A stretch of DNA of 64,000 nt from Bacteroidales bacterium (lineage in GTDB: Bacteria; Bacteroidota; Bacteroidia; Bacteroidales; Lentimicrobiaceae): contig JADIZB010000019.1 of the NCBI GenBank assembly GCA_016705005.1, positions 62,001 to 126,000 of the forward strand, read 5' to 3'. The number at the start of each line of letters is the position of its first letter. The stretch's first letter is position 1. Below the pieces are notes generated by a model, which saw nothing but the letters and a program-made list of their open reading frames with translations, had not been told where the DNA came from and did not search any database. Below, one piece after another: positions 28,145 to 36,423 of the stretch. The translations under genes and the position numbers were made by a program.

Positions 28145-28900
28145 GTGTTTTCCCTGAAAATAAAACCCTTTCGGTTTTACCTTTCCAAAGAGAAACATTT
28201 TTATGTAGCCATAAAAAATATTTTCGGGTTCTATCCCGAAAATATTTTTTTATATAAACTGGCCTTCCGCCATAAATCTCAGGCCGAAGAACTCCTGAAT
28301 GGTATTCGTGTCTCCAATGAAAGACTTGAATTTTTAGGTGATACTGTATTAAGTACCGTGGTTGCAGATTACCTGTTCCGGATGTTCCCTTACAAAGATG
28401 AGGGATTCCTTACTGAAATGAGGTCAAAGATTGTCAGCCGCACCCAGCTCAACAAACTATCCCTCAGGTTGGGCATCGATCAGCTAATCATCCATACCCA
28501 GGAGAAAAACAATGTTTACCGCTCCATCAAGGGGGATGCCTTTGAGGCCATCATCGGTGCAATGTACCTCGACAAAGGATATACATTTACCCGTAAAATA
28601 CTGATCAATAGGGTAATAAAGAATAATTTTGACCTTAATGAACTAATCAATACCGATCTCAATTTCAAGAGCAAACTGATCGAATGGGCTCAGAAAGAAA
28701 AAAAATCAATCGAATTTAATGTGGTTCAGGAGGTCGGATCAGGCTATCATAAACAATATGTAGTAGATGTTGTGGTCAATGGTGATGTTGCCGGTAATGG
28801 ACGTGATTTTTCAATCAAAGGAGCCGAACAGAATGCAGCCATGAAAGCCATTGAATCGCTCGGTTTGAATGGAATTGCCAGACCTGAGAATCAACAATAA
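28145..28900 (+). CDS. rnc: Ribonuclease III
   Basis: A 251-residue endonuclease for double-stranded RNA, used in rRNA maturation. The signature ERLEFLGDTVLS is at residues 59-70 and the second metal-binding block KGDAFEAIIGAMYLD near residue 133. A C-terminal double-stranded-RNA binding domain ends in GAEQNAAMKAIESL. The start is the GTG at 28145, four bases after the fabF stop; no in-frame ATG precedes the conserved LYKLAFRHKS block. A perfect hairpin lies within the first 36 codons. Confidence 0.94.
   Translation: MFSLKIKPFRFYLSKEKHFYVAIKNIFGFYPENIFLYKLAFRHKSQAEELLNGIRVSNERLEFLGDTVLSTVVADYLFRMFPYKDEGFLTEMRSKIVSRTQLNKLSLRLGIDQLIIHTQEKNNVYRSIKGDAFEAIIGAMYLDKGYTFTRKILINRVIKNNFDLNELINTDLNFKSKLIEWAQKEKKSIEFNVVQEVGSGYHKQYVVDVVVNGDVAGNGRDFSIKGAEQNAAMKAIESLGLNGIARPENQQ
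28213..28250 (+). promoter_or_regulatory. Perfect 16-bp hairpin inside the 5' end of rnc
   Basis: Arms at 28213-28228 and 28235-28250 are exact reverse complements with a six-base loop, the upper half being TTTCGGG/CCCGAAA. It falls in codons 23-36. It could be a target for autoregulation by RNase III or an attenuator; the function is inferred. Confidence 0.55.
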
Positions 28901-28993
28901 TGAATTGTATTTAAATTATAGGTTGATCCGGGATTGAGCTTCCATCCGGTTACCCTTGAAAACAGATGATTTAGTATCCTCTGCAAAGTTTAG

Positions 28994-29001
28994 TATATTT
29001 G
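28994..29001 (+). promoter_or_regulatory. Candidate -7 element (TATATTTG)
   Basis: TAnnTTTG match 16 bases before the IPExxxVDY-family gene. The closest -33-like sequence, TTTAG at about 28970, is weak. Confidence 0.4.
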
Positions 29002-29017
29002 CACGAAAGCACTTGCA

Positions 29018-29470
29018 ATGGCGAAGAGGAAACTAATCAGTGAACCCGCCTCCTTCCCTGATCTGACCATTCTCGGTATCAGTTGTCAATTAAAGGATTA
29101 CAGGCTTGCCTTCTTCCTTAACCGTGATCTGAGACTGAACCTGGTCAGACTTGATGATCTTCCTGTATATTCTGAGAAAGAAGATGCCCTGTTTGAATTT
29201 CCGCTTTATACCTGCTTCGAACCGGAAAGACGTCACAGTTATTACCTGTTAGGGAACAACAATGCGGGCAATAAAATGATCCCGAATTATAAACAAGCTG
29301 ATTTTCTGCTTATGCTGAAAGGTCAGACCGATGGTGAAAAGTTGGTAGCCCTGATGACAGGATTAAGAAAAATCAGTGGAATCCAGATGGTTTTCCAGCT
29401 TGAAAATGATAAAATTAAAAACCTGGAAGGGATTATGAGCGATCTGGAATTGCATCTGGCAAAAAAATGA
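29018..29470 (+). CDS. IPExxxVDY family protein
   Basis: A 150-residue protein of a Bacteroidota family named for a conserved IPExxxVDY motif; here the motif is present as the variant IPNYKQADFLL near residue 88. Its place next to rnc is typical. The function of the family is unknown. There is no signal peptide, so it is probably cytoplasmic. Confidence 0.75.
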   Translation: MAKRKLISEPASFPDLTILGISCQLKDYRLAFFLNRDLRLNLVRLDDLPVYSEKEDALFEFPLYTCFEPERRHSYYLLGNNNAGNKMIPNYKQADFLLMLKGQTDGEKLVALMTGLRKISGIQMVFQLENDKIKNLEGIMSDLELHLAKK

Positions 29471-29624
29471 TCGTTACCTGTGATTCCCATCCTGCAGAAA
29501 TATTAGAATTCTGCACTCAATTGCAACACTTCGGCTCCATATAATTGAAAATATCCAATGTCCGTCGTGTGAAAAGCCGGTGTACATAAGAACATCACAC
29601 TCCTGAAAAAAAGTTGTTTTAATT

Positions 29625-29650
29625 AAAGTATTTTTCATTCCCGTTCGTCT
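29625..29650 (+). promoter_or_regulatory. Candidate autoregulatory ECF promoter, copy 1
   Basis: AAAGTATTTT (29625-29634), eight bases, then GTTCGTCT (29643-29650). The identical two blocks at identical spacing occur at 30688-30713. The CGTCT block resembles -10 elements of many ECF sigma factors. It ends ten bases before the sigma gene ATG. Confidence 0.65.
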
Positions 29651-29660
29651 TCATGTATTG

Positions 29661-30239
29661 ATGAATACGACCATTGAACTGGATATGGCAAAAACCTCCA
29701 ACAAAAGCCTTACTTCAACTGTGAATGCTTACGGAAAACGTTTATTCAGCTTTATTCGTTCAAAAGTTGGAAGCGTTGAGGATGCCGAAGATATTCTGCA
29801 GGAAGTGTGGCTGCAATTCAGCAGCCTGCAGGCGATTGAAGATCTCGAGAGTATCAGTGGATGGCTTTACAGGGTAGCCCGGAATAAAATCACAGATCTT
29901 TACCGTAAAAAGAAAACCCCGTTGCTGAACGATTATGGTATTGATAATTCAGACGATGATTCATTTCTGATTAAAGAAATTCTGCTGATGGATGTCAGTG
30001 ACAATCCTGAACTGGCCTTATTCAAGGAGATTTTCTGGAAAGAACTTTTTATCGCCCTTGATGATTTACCTGAGAATCAGAAACAGGTCTTCGTCATGAA
30101 TGAACTTGAAGACATTACGCTTCAGGAAATAGCCCTGAAAACAGGCGAAAACATCAAAACGATCATCAGCCGTAAAGGTTATGCTGTTAAGCATCTAAGA
30201 AGCAAACTAAGTTACCTGTACAACGAACTGGACTATTAA
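29661..30239 (+). CDS. ECF-type RNA polymerase sigma factor
   Basis: A 192-residue sigma-70 family factor with region 2 (residues about 20-85, including EDAEDILQEVWLQF and SGWLYRVARNKITDLYRKKK) and region 4 (about 130-185, LPENQKQVFVMNELEDITLQEIALKTG, a helix-turn-helix for the -35 element). The start is the ATG at 29661 rather than the TTG one codon upstream. The next genes encode small membrane peptides, and no classical anti-sigma factor follows; one of these peptides may play that part. Confidence 0.9.
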   Translation: MNTTIELDMAKTSNKSLTSTVNAYGKRLFSFIRSKVGSVEDAEDILQEVWLQFSSLQAIEDLESISGWLYRVARNKITDLYRKKKTPLLNDYGIDNSDDDSFLIKEILLMDVSDNPELALFKEIFWKELFIALDDLPENQKQVFVMNELEDITLQEIALKTGENIKTIISRKGYAVKHLRSKLSYLYNELDY

Positions 30240-30251
30240 TTTTAATGAAAT

Positions 30252-30578
30252 ATGGAAACATCGGAACCATTCAGAATCAGAAAAAGAAAAGGCATTTTCC
30301 TGTTGTTTATGATATCAGGCCTGTTTTTCATTTCGGGCATTGTCATGTTACTGTGGAATTCAATATTGCCTTCAGTTCTTGGTGTACCCGCCCTTACTTA
30401 CTGGCAGGCCATGGGTATCTTCGCTCTTTGCCGGATTCTGTTCGGCAGTTTCAGGATGGGGAAGCATCATGCACATTACCCCGCAGGCAAAGCGTTTTTA
30501 CATAGGAAATTCATGAATATGAGTGAAGAGGAGCGGAATGCCTTCAGGGAAGAGTGGAAATCCCGCTGTGGGGGTTAA
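30252..30578 (+). CDS. Small two-span membrane protein with MSEEE C-terminal motif
   Basis: A 108-residue protein with two hydrophobic helices (about residues 15-36 and 50-66). After them comes a basic, His-containing stretch (GKHHAHYPAGKAF) and a tail with MSEEERNAFREEW ending in Cys-Gly-Gly. It starts 12 bases after the sigma gene, so it is probably co-transcribed and is a candidate regulator of sigma activity. The tail resembles that of the protein at 30763-31041. Confidence 0.75.
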   Translation: METSEPFRIRKRKGIFLLFMISGLFFISGIVMLLWNSILPSVLGVPALTYWQAMGIFALCRILFGSFRMGKHHAHYPAGKAFLHRKFMNMSEEERNAFREEWKSRCGG

Positions 30579-30600
30579 AAATAACGCTGAAACAAGTTAA

Positions 30601-30637
30601 AACAGCCTGCAGTCCATATGACTGCAGGCTGTTTTTT
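30601..30637 (+). terminator. Rho-independent terminator
   Basis: Stem AACAGCCTGCAGT (30601-30613) with ACTGCAGGCTGTT (30621-30633), loop of seven, then a T run. It ends the sigma factor transcript before the second ECF-type promoter. Confidence 0.93.
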
Positions 30638-30687
30638 GTCCTGTAGAGCAATGGTCCGATCATACAATGAAAAAAATCACTTCAGAT

Positions 30688-30713
30688 AAAGTATTTTGAG
30701 CAGCTGTTCGTCT
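30688..30713 (+). promoter_or_regulatory. Candidate ECF promoter, copy 2
   Basis: AAAGTATTTT (30688-30697), eight bases, GTTCGTCT (30706-30713), the same as the copy before the sigma gene. It lies 49 bases before the gene at 30763 and beyond the terminator, so it should drive that gene separately under the same sigma factor. Confidence 0.65.
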
Positions 30714-30762
30714 ACCTCATTAATTAAACAATCAATTAATCAACCAATTTAAAACAAACAAA

Positions 30763-31041
30763 ATGATTACATCGGTTATTAAGGCAATCCTCGTCGGTGC
30801 AATAATAGGTGCACTGGCATTTTTTGCCCCTTTTGTCATCCTGGGATTCCTGGTTATTTCACTGATTATGAAACTGGCTTTCAGGCACAGGTTCAGGCAT
30901 GGCCATTTCAGAATGCACCACCTGGCCTATGCTGAGAGAATCCGCAGTATGAGCGAAGAAGAATTCTCCGGTTACAAAAAGCAGTTCCATACCCATGGTT
31001 GCGGAACCTGCAGATCAGGAAATGAAACGGCCGCAAACTAA
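30763..31041 (+). CDS. Small membrane protein, His-rich with C-terminal CGTC
   Basis: A 92-residue protein with a long hydrophobic stretch (residues about 5-40, one or two helices). A His-rich segment (HRFRHGHFRMHH, about 43-54) and a tail with MSEEEFSGYKKQFHTHGCGTC follow. The His and Cys residues suggest metal binding or redox sensing on one membrane face. The tail motif MSEEE-x(n)-CG is shared with the protein at 30252-30578. It is followed by another His/Cys-rich peptide gene 12 bases on. Confidence 0.75.
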   Translation: MITSVIKAILVGAIIGALAFFAPFVILGFLVISLIMKLAFRHRFRHGHFRMHHLAYAERIRSMSEEEFSGYKKQFHTHGCGTCRSGNETAAN

Positions 31042-31053
31042 ATTTTAAAAAAC

Positions 31054-31260
31054 ATGAAGAAAAGAACTAAATTTATTATAGGTTTTGCTACTGCTGCACT
31101 AACCTTTGGTATACTTACCGCCACAATCGGTCAGTCAGGTTACCGTCACCATTCAAAACACTGTCATTCCTGTTGTCAGAATGAAAAGGATCAACCGGTA
31201 ATCCAACCTTCCAGGGAGCCCGGAGCAAGTCAATCGGGGGCTTCACCAACAAAGCATTAA
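31054..31260 (+). CDS. Small exported His/Cys-rich peptide
   Basis: A 68-residue peptide with an N-terminal membrane or signal segment (residues about 7-25) and a following cluster HHSKHCHSCCQNE, a likely metal-binding site. A Pro/Ser/Gly-rich tail ends the peptide. It matches no family I know. It is the last gene of the unit, which ends at a strong terminator. Confidence 0.65.
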   Translation: MKKRTKFIIGFATAALTFGILTATIGQSGYRHHSKHCHSCCQNEKDQPVIQPSREPGASQSGASPTKH

Positions 31261-31284
31261 ACAGACAAACCAATTCATTGTATC

Positions 31285-31316
31285 TGCAGCCGCTGAAATT
31301 CAGCGGCTGCATTTTT
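31285..31316 (+). terminator. Rho-independent terminator
   Basis: Arms TGCAGCCGCTGAA (31285-31297) and TTCAGCGGCTGCA (31299-31311), followed by TTTTT. It ends the His/Cys-rich peptide unit. Confidence 0.92.
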
Positions 31317-31346
31317 CCGGATATCTAAAATAAAACAACGGAATAC

Positions 31347-31377
31347 TTGACATTGATGTTATTTATTTCTAACTTTG
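31347..31377 (+). promoter_or_regulatory. Promoter of membrane protein/XRE pair
   Basis: TTG at 31347-31349, 20 bases, then TAACTTTG at 31370-31377, a close match to the Bacteroidota -33/-7 arrangement. The first gene starts 25 bases later. Confidence 0.65.
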
Positions 31378-31401
31378 TGTTAGATTTAAATAACATAACC
31401 C

Positions 31402-31800
31402 ATGAAAAAATCCATGCTTGTATTTGTGGTTGCCGGGCTGGTATTGCTCACAACCATATTATGGATGGTTAAATCTGCCGGATTGTTGGATGCAACAGAC
31501 ACCATTCAGTTCGGGGTAATCGGACTATTGATTGCTTTCGCGGTATTTGTAGGATTCAGGCGACTAAAAAGTGAACGCAGAGGTGAACCGGTTGAAGACG
31601 AACTTTCAAAACATATCCTGCAAAAAACAGCTGCCTGGTCGTATTACATCTCATTGTATCTGTGGGTTGCCATGATCTACATTAAAGACAGGGTTGAAAT
31701 GGATAATGAACAACTGATCGGCACAGGGGTACTTGGAATGGCGGTGACATTCGTAGTATGCTGGCTGTTTATTAAATTCAGGGGATTACGCCATGAATAA
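31402..31800 (+). CDS. Four-helix membrane protein paired with XRE regulator
   Basis: A 132-residue protein with four hydrophobic helices (about residues 5-25, 35-52, 75-92, 105-125) joined by a charged loop (KSERRGEPVEDELSKH). It overlaps the next gene, a short XRE regulator, by eight bases (ATGAATAA contains both the start and the stop). Such pairs are widespread in bacteria; the membrane protein may bind or signal to the regulator. Function unknown. Confidence 0.8.
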   Translation: MKKSMLVFVVAGLVLLTTILWMVKSAGLLDATDTIQFGVIGLLIAFAVFVGFRRLKSERRGEPVEDELSKHILQKTAAWSYYISLYLWVAMIYIKDRVEMDNEQLIGTGVLGMAVTFVVCWLFIKFRGLRHE

Positions 31801-31984
31801 CCGTGTAAGGGAACTCAGGGCACGCTTTAACCTGACCCAGGATGAGCTGGCGAAAAAAGTGAATGTGAGAAGGGAAACCATTGTATTCCTTGAGAAAAAC
31901 AAATACAATCCCTCTCTGAAACTGGCGTACGATATTGCCCGTGTGTTTGGCCTGACCATCGAGGAGGTGTTTATTTTTGAATAA
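31793..31984 (+). CDS. Short XRE-family transcriptional regulator
   Basis: A 63-residue protein that is little more than one helix-turn-helix DNA-binding domain. LTQDELAKKVNVRRETIVFLE holds the two recognition helices. It is of the YgzD/YozG type, about 65 residues, often coupled to a small membrane protein. The promoter is upstream of the membrane protein gene. Confidence 0.92.
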   Translation: MNNRVRELRARFNLTQDELAKKVNVRRETIVFLEKNKYNPSLKLAYDIARVFGLTIEEVFIFE

Positions 31985-32088
31985 TTTCGAAAATCAGGTC
32001 ATAACGTAAACCTCTATGCCGGAAAGAAACCAGATTCCACATATACTTTTTACGGATGAATCCCTCCATTTTTGATCTTAAACCAAAA

Positions 32089-35000
32089 TCACATGTTCCT
32101 TCTGTACTGCCCTCCTACCCTGAATAATTCATTGGTAATCTGGCCAATAGAACAATATTTGGCAGCTTCCATCAGGGCTTCAAACACATTGCCCCCTGTT
32201 GCCGCTTTCAGGTGCAGGTCATGCAGTGCTTTTGCAGCTTCAGATTGCCAGGTTTTGTGCAGTTGTTCAAGCATCTTTACCTGGTAAATCTTTTCTTCCG
32301 GAGTTGATCGGATGACTTCCGATGGTATAACTGTCGGGGATCCTTCAGATGAAAGAAATGTATTAACACCCATGATTGGCAGCTTGCCATCGTGTTTCAG
32401 CTTTTCATAGTAAAGCGATTCTTCCTGGATGCGGCTTCGCTGGTACATGGTTTCCATTGCCCCAAGCACACCACCGCGTTCTGTCAGCCGGTCAAACTCT
32501 GCCATCACCGCTTCTTCTACAAGATCTGTAAGCTCTTCGATGATGAATGCTCCCTGTAAGGGATTCTGGTTTTTTGCAAGACCAAGCTCATGGTTGATGA
32601 TCAGCTGAATGGCCATTGCCCTGCGTACCGATTCCTCGGTCGGAGTGGTAATCGCCTCATCATAGGCATTGGTGTGCAGTGAATTGCAGTTGTCGTAAAT
32701 GGCATACAACGCCTGAAGGGTTGTACGGATATCGTTGAATGCGATTTCCTGGGCATGGAGCGAACGACCTGAGGTCTGAATATGGTATTTCAGCATTTGC
32801 GACCGCTCATTGGCACCATATTTCAGTTTCATTGCCTTTGCCCAGATCAGCCTTGCAACCCTTCCAAGTACTGCATATTCCGGATCGATACCATTGGAAA
32901 AGAAAAAAGAAAAATTGGGTGCGAAATCATCAATCTTCATCCCGCGCGAAAGGTAATACTCCACATAGGTAAATCCGTTCGCCAGTGTCAGCGCAAGCTG
33001 GGTGATGGGATTGGCTCCGGCTTCCGCAATGTGATACCCTGAAATGGAAACCGAATAGAAATTTCTGACATTGTTTTTTATGAAATACTCCTGAACATCT
33101 CCCATCACCTTGAGTGAGAAATCGGTCGAGAAAATGCAGGTGTTCTGGGCCTGATCTTCTTTCAGGATATCTGCCTGAACCGTTCCGCGGACCCTGGAGA
33201 TGGTATCGGTTTTAATTTTCTGATAAACATCAGCAGGCAACACCTGATCACCGGTAACACCGAGTAGCATCAGTCCCAATCCATCATTGCCTTCGGGTAA
33301 GTTACCCTGGTATACCGGTCTTATGGTCCCCCGATTCCTGTAGATCTCAGCAATTTTCCTTTCTGTTTCTGCTTCAAGACCCTGTTTTCTGATATAGAGT
33401 TCGCATTGCTGGTCTATGGCTGTATTCATGAAAAAGCCAACCAGGGTCGGAGCCGGACCATTGATGGTCATGCTCACTGAGGTTGCGGCATCCACAAGGT
33501 TAAACCCTGAGTAGAGCTTTTTGGCATCGTCGAGGCAGGCGATGGAAACCCCGGCATTCCCGACTTTTCCGTAAATATCAGGGCGAATATCTGGATCAGC
33601 ACCATACAGGGTTACTGAGTCGAATGCTGTGGATAACCTTCGCGCCGGCATTCCTGCAGAAACGTAGTGAAACCGCTTGTTGGTGCGTTCAGGACCACCT
33701 TCGCCGGCAAACATACGGGTAGGATCTTCATTCTCACGCTTAAACGGATAAACCCCTGCTGCAAACGGAAATTCTCCGGGTACATTTTCACGCAACGTCC
33801 ATTTCAGAATGTCGCCCCAGCCATAATAGCGCGGCATGCTGATTTTTGAAATTTTTGAGTGGGACAGTGATTCTGTGTGTGTTTCAATCCGTATCTCTTT
33901 TCCACGAACCGAATAAATGTATTCCGGGTCGCTGTAAGTCTTTTTCTTGGCTTCCCAATTCTTAAGCAGGTTAAGATTTTCAGCGCCAAGAGTTTTCTGA
34001 AGTGCTGCTATTTTATTGGTCAGCACTTCTGGAATTGCTCCGGTCTCATTATTGAATAATATACCTGCCTGTTCCAGAGATTGCAGTTCTGTAGCCGATT
34101 CACCCAATGCTTCCGTTTGCTTGTTGTAGTTCCTTACGGTTTCTGTTATCTCCGAAAGATACCTGACCCTTGCCGGTGGAATGATCCGGGTTCCTGTCTG
34201 CTCCTCGCCATCAAACAAAAGGTTTGATTTAAATTCAGTGCCAATTTTAGTATTCATCAATCCTATCAGATGATCATATAACCTGTTGACACCAGCGTCG
34301 TTAAACTGGGAGGCCATGGTACTGAATACCGGAAGATCAGTCTCTGCATCCCATATCTTGTGATTGCGTGCATATTGCTTTTTAACGTCCCGTAAGGCAT
34401 CCTCTGCACCACGTTTATCTGATTTATTGATGGCAATCACATCGGCAAAGTCGAGCATATCGATCTTTTCAAGCTGGGAAGCCGCGCCGTATTCGGGTGT
34501 CATCACATACAATGAAATATCAGCATAATCCACGATTTCCGTATCACTCTGACCGATACCCGAACTTTCGAGAATGATGAGGTCGAATCCCGCATTTTTC
34601 ACGATGCAGACCGCATCGCTGATGTATTTCGACAAAGCCAGGTTGGCCTGCCGGGTAGCCATGCTACGCATAAAAACCCTTGGTGTATTGATGGCGTTCA
34701 TCCTGATACGATCTCCCAGCAATGCTCCGCCACTTTTTCTCCGGGTCGGATCAACTGAAAGAATGGCGATTTTATTTTCAGGATTTGCCTGCAGAAAACG
34801 CCTGACCAATTCATCTACCAGTGATGATTTACCGGCGCCTCCGGTACCTGTAATCCCAAGAACCGGGTTATTACTCTCCTTACATTCTTTATCAAGTGTT
34901 GATGTAATTTCCCTGATGCTGGCAGACGTATTTTCAGCTGCTGTTATAAGAGAAGCGATGGCACGGATATTTCCGTTCCTGATGTCAGCCGGTTTAAGCC

Positions 35001-35454
35001 CGTCAATCTGACCAACCGGGAAATCAGCTTTCTTCAGCAAATCATTGATCATTCCCTGAAGCCCCATATGCCTTCCATCGTCGGGAGAATAGATTCTGGC
35101 AATCCCATACTGATGCAGTTCTTCCATTTCGAGAGGTAGAATCACACCGCCACCACCACCAAAGATCTTGATATGACCGCAACCAGCCTCCTTCAGAAGA
35201 TCATGCATATATTTGAAATACTCCATGTGTCCGCCCTGGTATGAAGTTATGGCAATGGCCTGCACATCTTCCTGGATAGCACATTGCACCACTTCCTGAA
35301 CGGAACGGTCGTGGCCCAGGTGAATCACTTCGGCGCCGGATGATTGCAAAATACGGCGCATGACATTGATGGCAGCATCATGCCCATCGAACAGCGAGGC
35401 GGCTGTAACAATGCGGATGTGGTTTTTGGGCTTGTAAACGGTGGTTTCCTGCAT
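32089..35454 (-). CDS. icmF: Fused isobutyryl-CoA mutase (IcmF)
   Basis: A 1121-residue three-part enzyme that interconverts isobutyryl-CoA and n-butyryl-CoA with adenosylcobalamin. Residues about 10-145 are the B12-binding domain with the D-x-H-xx-G-type motif (LFDGHDAAINV). Residues about 200-400 are a MeaB-like GTPase chaperone, with Walker A GTGGAGKSS and NKSD near residue 345. Residues about 540-1121 are the substrate-binding TIM barrel, with the SVTLYGADPDIRPDIYGKVG and TSVSMTINGPAP blocks. The order B12-G protein-mutase is specific to IcmF rather than methylmalonyl-CoA mutase. Cobalamin use is shared with nrdJ in this window. Confidence 0.93.
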   Translation of the reverse strand: MQETTVYKPKNHIRIVTAASLFDGHDAAINVMRRILQSSGAEVIHLGHDRSVQEVVQCAIQEDVQAIAITSYQGGHMEYFKYMHDLLKEAGCGHIKIFGGGGGVILPLEMEELHQYGIARIYSPDDGRHMGLQGMINDLLKKADFPVGQIDGLKPADIRNGNIRAIASLITAAENTSASIREITSTLDKECKESNNPVLGITGTGGAGKSSLVDELVRRFLQANPENKIAILSVDPTRRKSGGALLGDRIRMNAINTPRVFMRSMATRQANLALSKYISDAVCIVKNAGFDLIILESSGIGQSDTEIVDYADISLYVMTPEYGAASQLEKIDMLDFADVIAINKSDKRGAEDALRDVKKQYARNHKIWDAETDLPVFSTMASQFNDAGVNRLYDHLIGLMNTKIGTEFKSNLLFDGEEQTGTRIIPPARVRYLSEITETVRNYNKQTEALGESATELQSLEQAGILFNNETGAIPEVLTNKIAALQKTLGAENLNLLKNWEAKKKTYSDPEYIYSVRGKEIRIETHTESLSHSKISKISMPRYYGWGDILKWTLRENVPGEFPFAAGVYPFKRENEDPTRMFAGEGGPERTNKRFHYVSAGMPARRLSTAFDSVTLYGADPDIRPDIYGKVGNAGVSIACLDDAKKLYSGFNLVDAATSVSMTINGPAPTLVGFFMNTAIDQQCELYIRKQGLEAETERKIAEIYRNRGTIRPVYQGNLPEGNDGLGLMLLGVTGDQVLPADVYQKIKTDTISRVRGTVQADILKEDQAQNTCIFSTDFSLKVMGDVQEYFIKNNVRNFYSVSISGYHIAEAGANPITQLALTLANGFTYVEYYLSRGMKIDDFAPNFSFFFSNGIDPEYAVLGRVARLIWAKAMKLKYGANERSQMLKYHIQTSGRSLHAQEIAFNDIRTTLQALYAIYDNCNSLHTNAYDEAITTPTEESVRRAMAIQLIINHELGLAKNQNPLQGAFIIEELTDLVEEAVMAEFDRLTERGGVLGAMETMYQRSRIQEESLYYEKLKHDGKLPIMGVNTFLSSEGSPTVIPSEVIRSTPEEKIYQVKMLEQLHKTWQSEAAKALHDLHLKAATGGNVFEALMEAAKYCSIGQITNELFRVGGQYRRNM

Positions 35455-35764
35455 GGGGATAGTATGGTATGTTTATATATGCGGGTGAAAGATACTAAAG
35501 ATTCACGCAAGGACGCGAAGACGCTATGCTTTTTTTGATTTGAAATTCAACGTGATTTCCAGGTCCTGGCATTTTACACAGAGAGAAACAATTCTGATAT
35601 AACGCTTCACGTTGTTCAGGCACTCAAAATTGAAATAAGATTCTTAATGATTTCTTCCTCCTGCAGCTGATTGAACTTTTAAAAGAATGGTCGGCAAATT
35701 AAAAGACCTGAATTTCTCTTCCTGAAGCGGTATGGTAGTAAAAAAGAATTCATCCAATCAGAAT
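35455..35764. other. Intergenic, no gene seen
   Basis: About 310 bases between icmF and a tandem repeat. I see no coding region; several frames are interrupted by stops. The part nearest icmF should hold its promoter, but no clear -7 box is visible. Confidence 0.3.
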
Positions 35765-35828
35765 ATGACTTATCAGGATTCTATTCCTGAATAGTTATAA
35801 CTTTTTAGGATTTCATTCCTGAAATGTT
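35765..35828. repeat. Two tandem 32-bp repeats with inner inverted repeat
   Basis: Copies at 35765-35796 and 35797-35828 align over 32 bases (ATGACTTATCAGG... and ATAACTTTTTAGG...), each with an AGGATT/ATTCCT inverted pair. A third partial copy begins at 35829 and gives the ATG of the adjoining pseudogene. Confidence 0.75.
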
Positions 35829-36121
35829 ATGACTTTAAGGAATTTGATAGTATCCATTTGGGGTAACTTTCTGATCAGCGGGCACAGGAAACAACTCTTC
35901 TATCAGAGGCAGATTGCTTCGCAGTTTTTCTGGCGCACCAGGCAGCAACAGGAGATTGATAATGTGGAAACCAGGGACGGTAAAGTATTCGGATTTGAGT
36001 TTAAGTGGAACCCCAAACGTCCCATTTCCTTTTCTAAAACTTTTCCGAAACCTATAATTCTATCATTCAGGGAATAACGAGAGATAATTTCAGGGAGTTT
36101 GTGATGCCGGGAAATCCATAG
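35829..36121 (+). pseudogene. 3' remnant of an AAA-ATPase/DUF4143 gene
   Basis: The 82-codon frame from 35829 matches the C-terminal end of DUF4143 ATPases: IWGNFLISGHRK, FFWRTRQQQEIDNVE and FGFEFKWNPKRPISFSKTF. The frame then stops at 36077, but the conserved ending continues in another frame, ITRDNFREFVM, to a stop at 36119-36121. The ATPase half is missing, and the fragment is preceded by tandem repeats, so this is a decayed, truncated gene, not an active one. Confidence 0.75.
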
Positions 36122-36423
36122 AAATCAGGTAAATTCCGGGTTATATTAACAACTTTAGAATTATTCACAAATTGCTACCCGGAGAAATTCAATTTCAAAA
36201 ATTCAAAAAATAAAATTCTGATATTCATGAAAATAACTCTTTGGGTTCTCATCCAAAGTTTCTAATATTGTCCTGGCTTCAATGCTCAATCCATACAGGT
36301 ATCATAGGCAATCAATTTTCAAGTTTTTTCTATCTTTTCTGTAATCTGAAATAAAATTGATTTTTATTGATTTGTTCATTCACACAGAACCATACTTATT
36401 CTAACTCTGGTAATTTAAGCACT
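36122..36423. other. Intergenic, no gene seen
   Basis: About 300 AT-rich bases before the secreted protein gene. One frame is open from 36367 into that gene but is better read as an upstream extension. No clear promoter was identified. Confidence 0.3.

Noticed and set aside
35500..36423. CRISPR array at the tandem 32-bp repeats
   Set aside because: Only two and a half copies are present, directly adjacent without spacers, and no cas genes are nearby.
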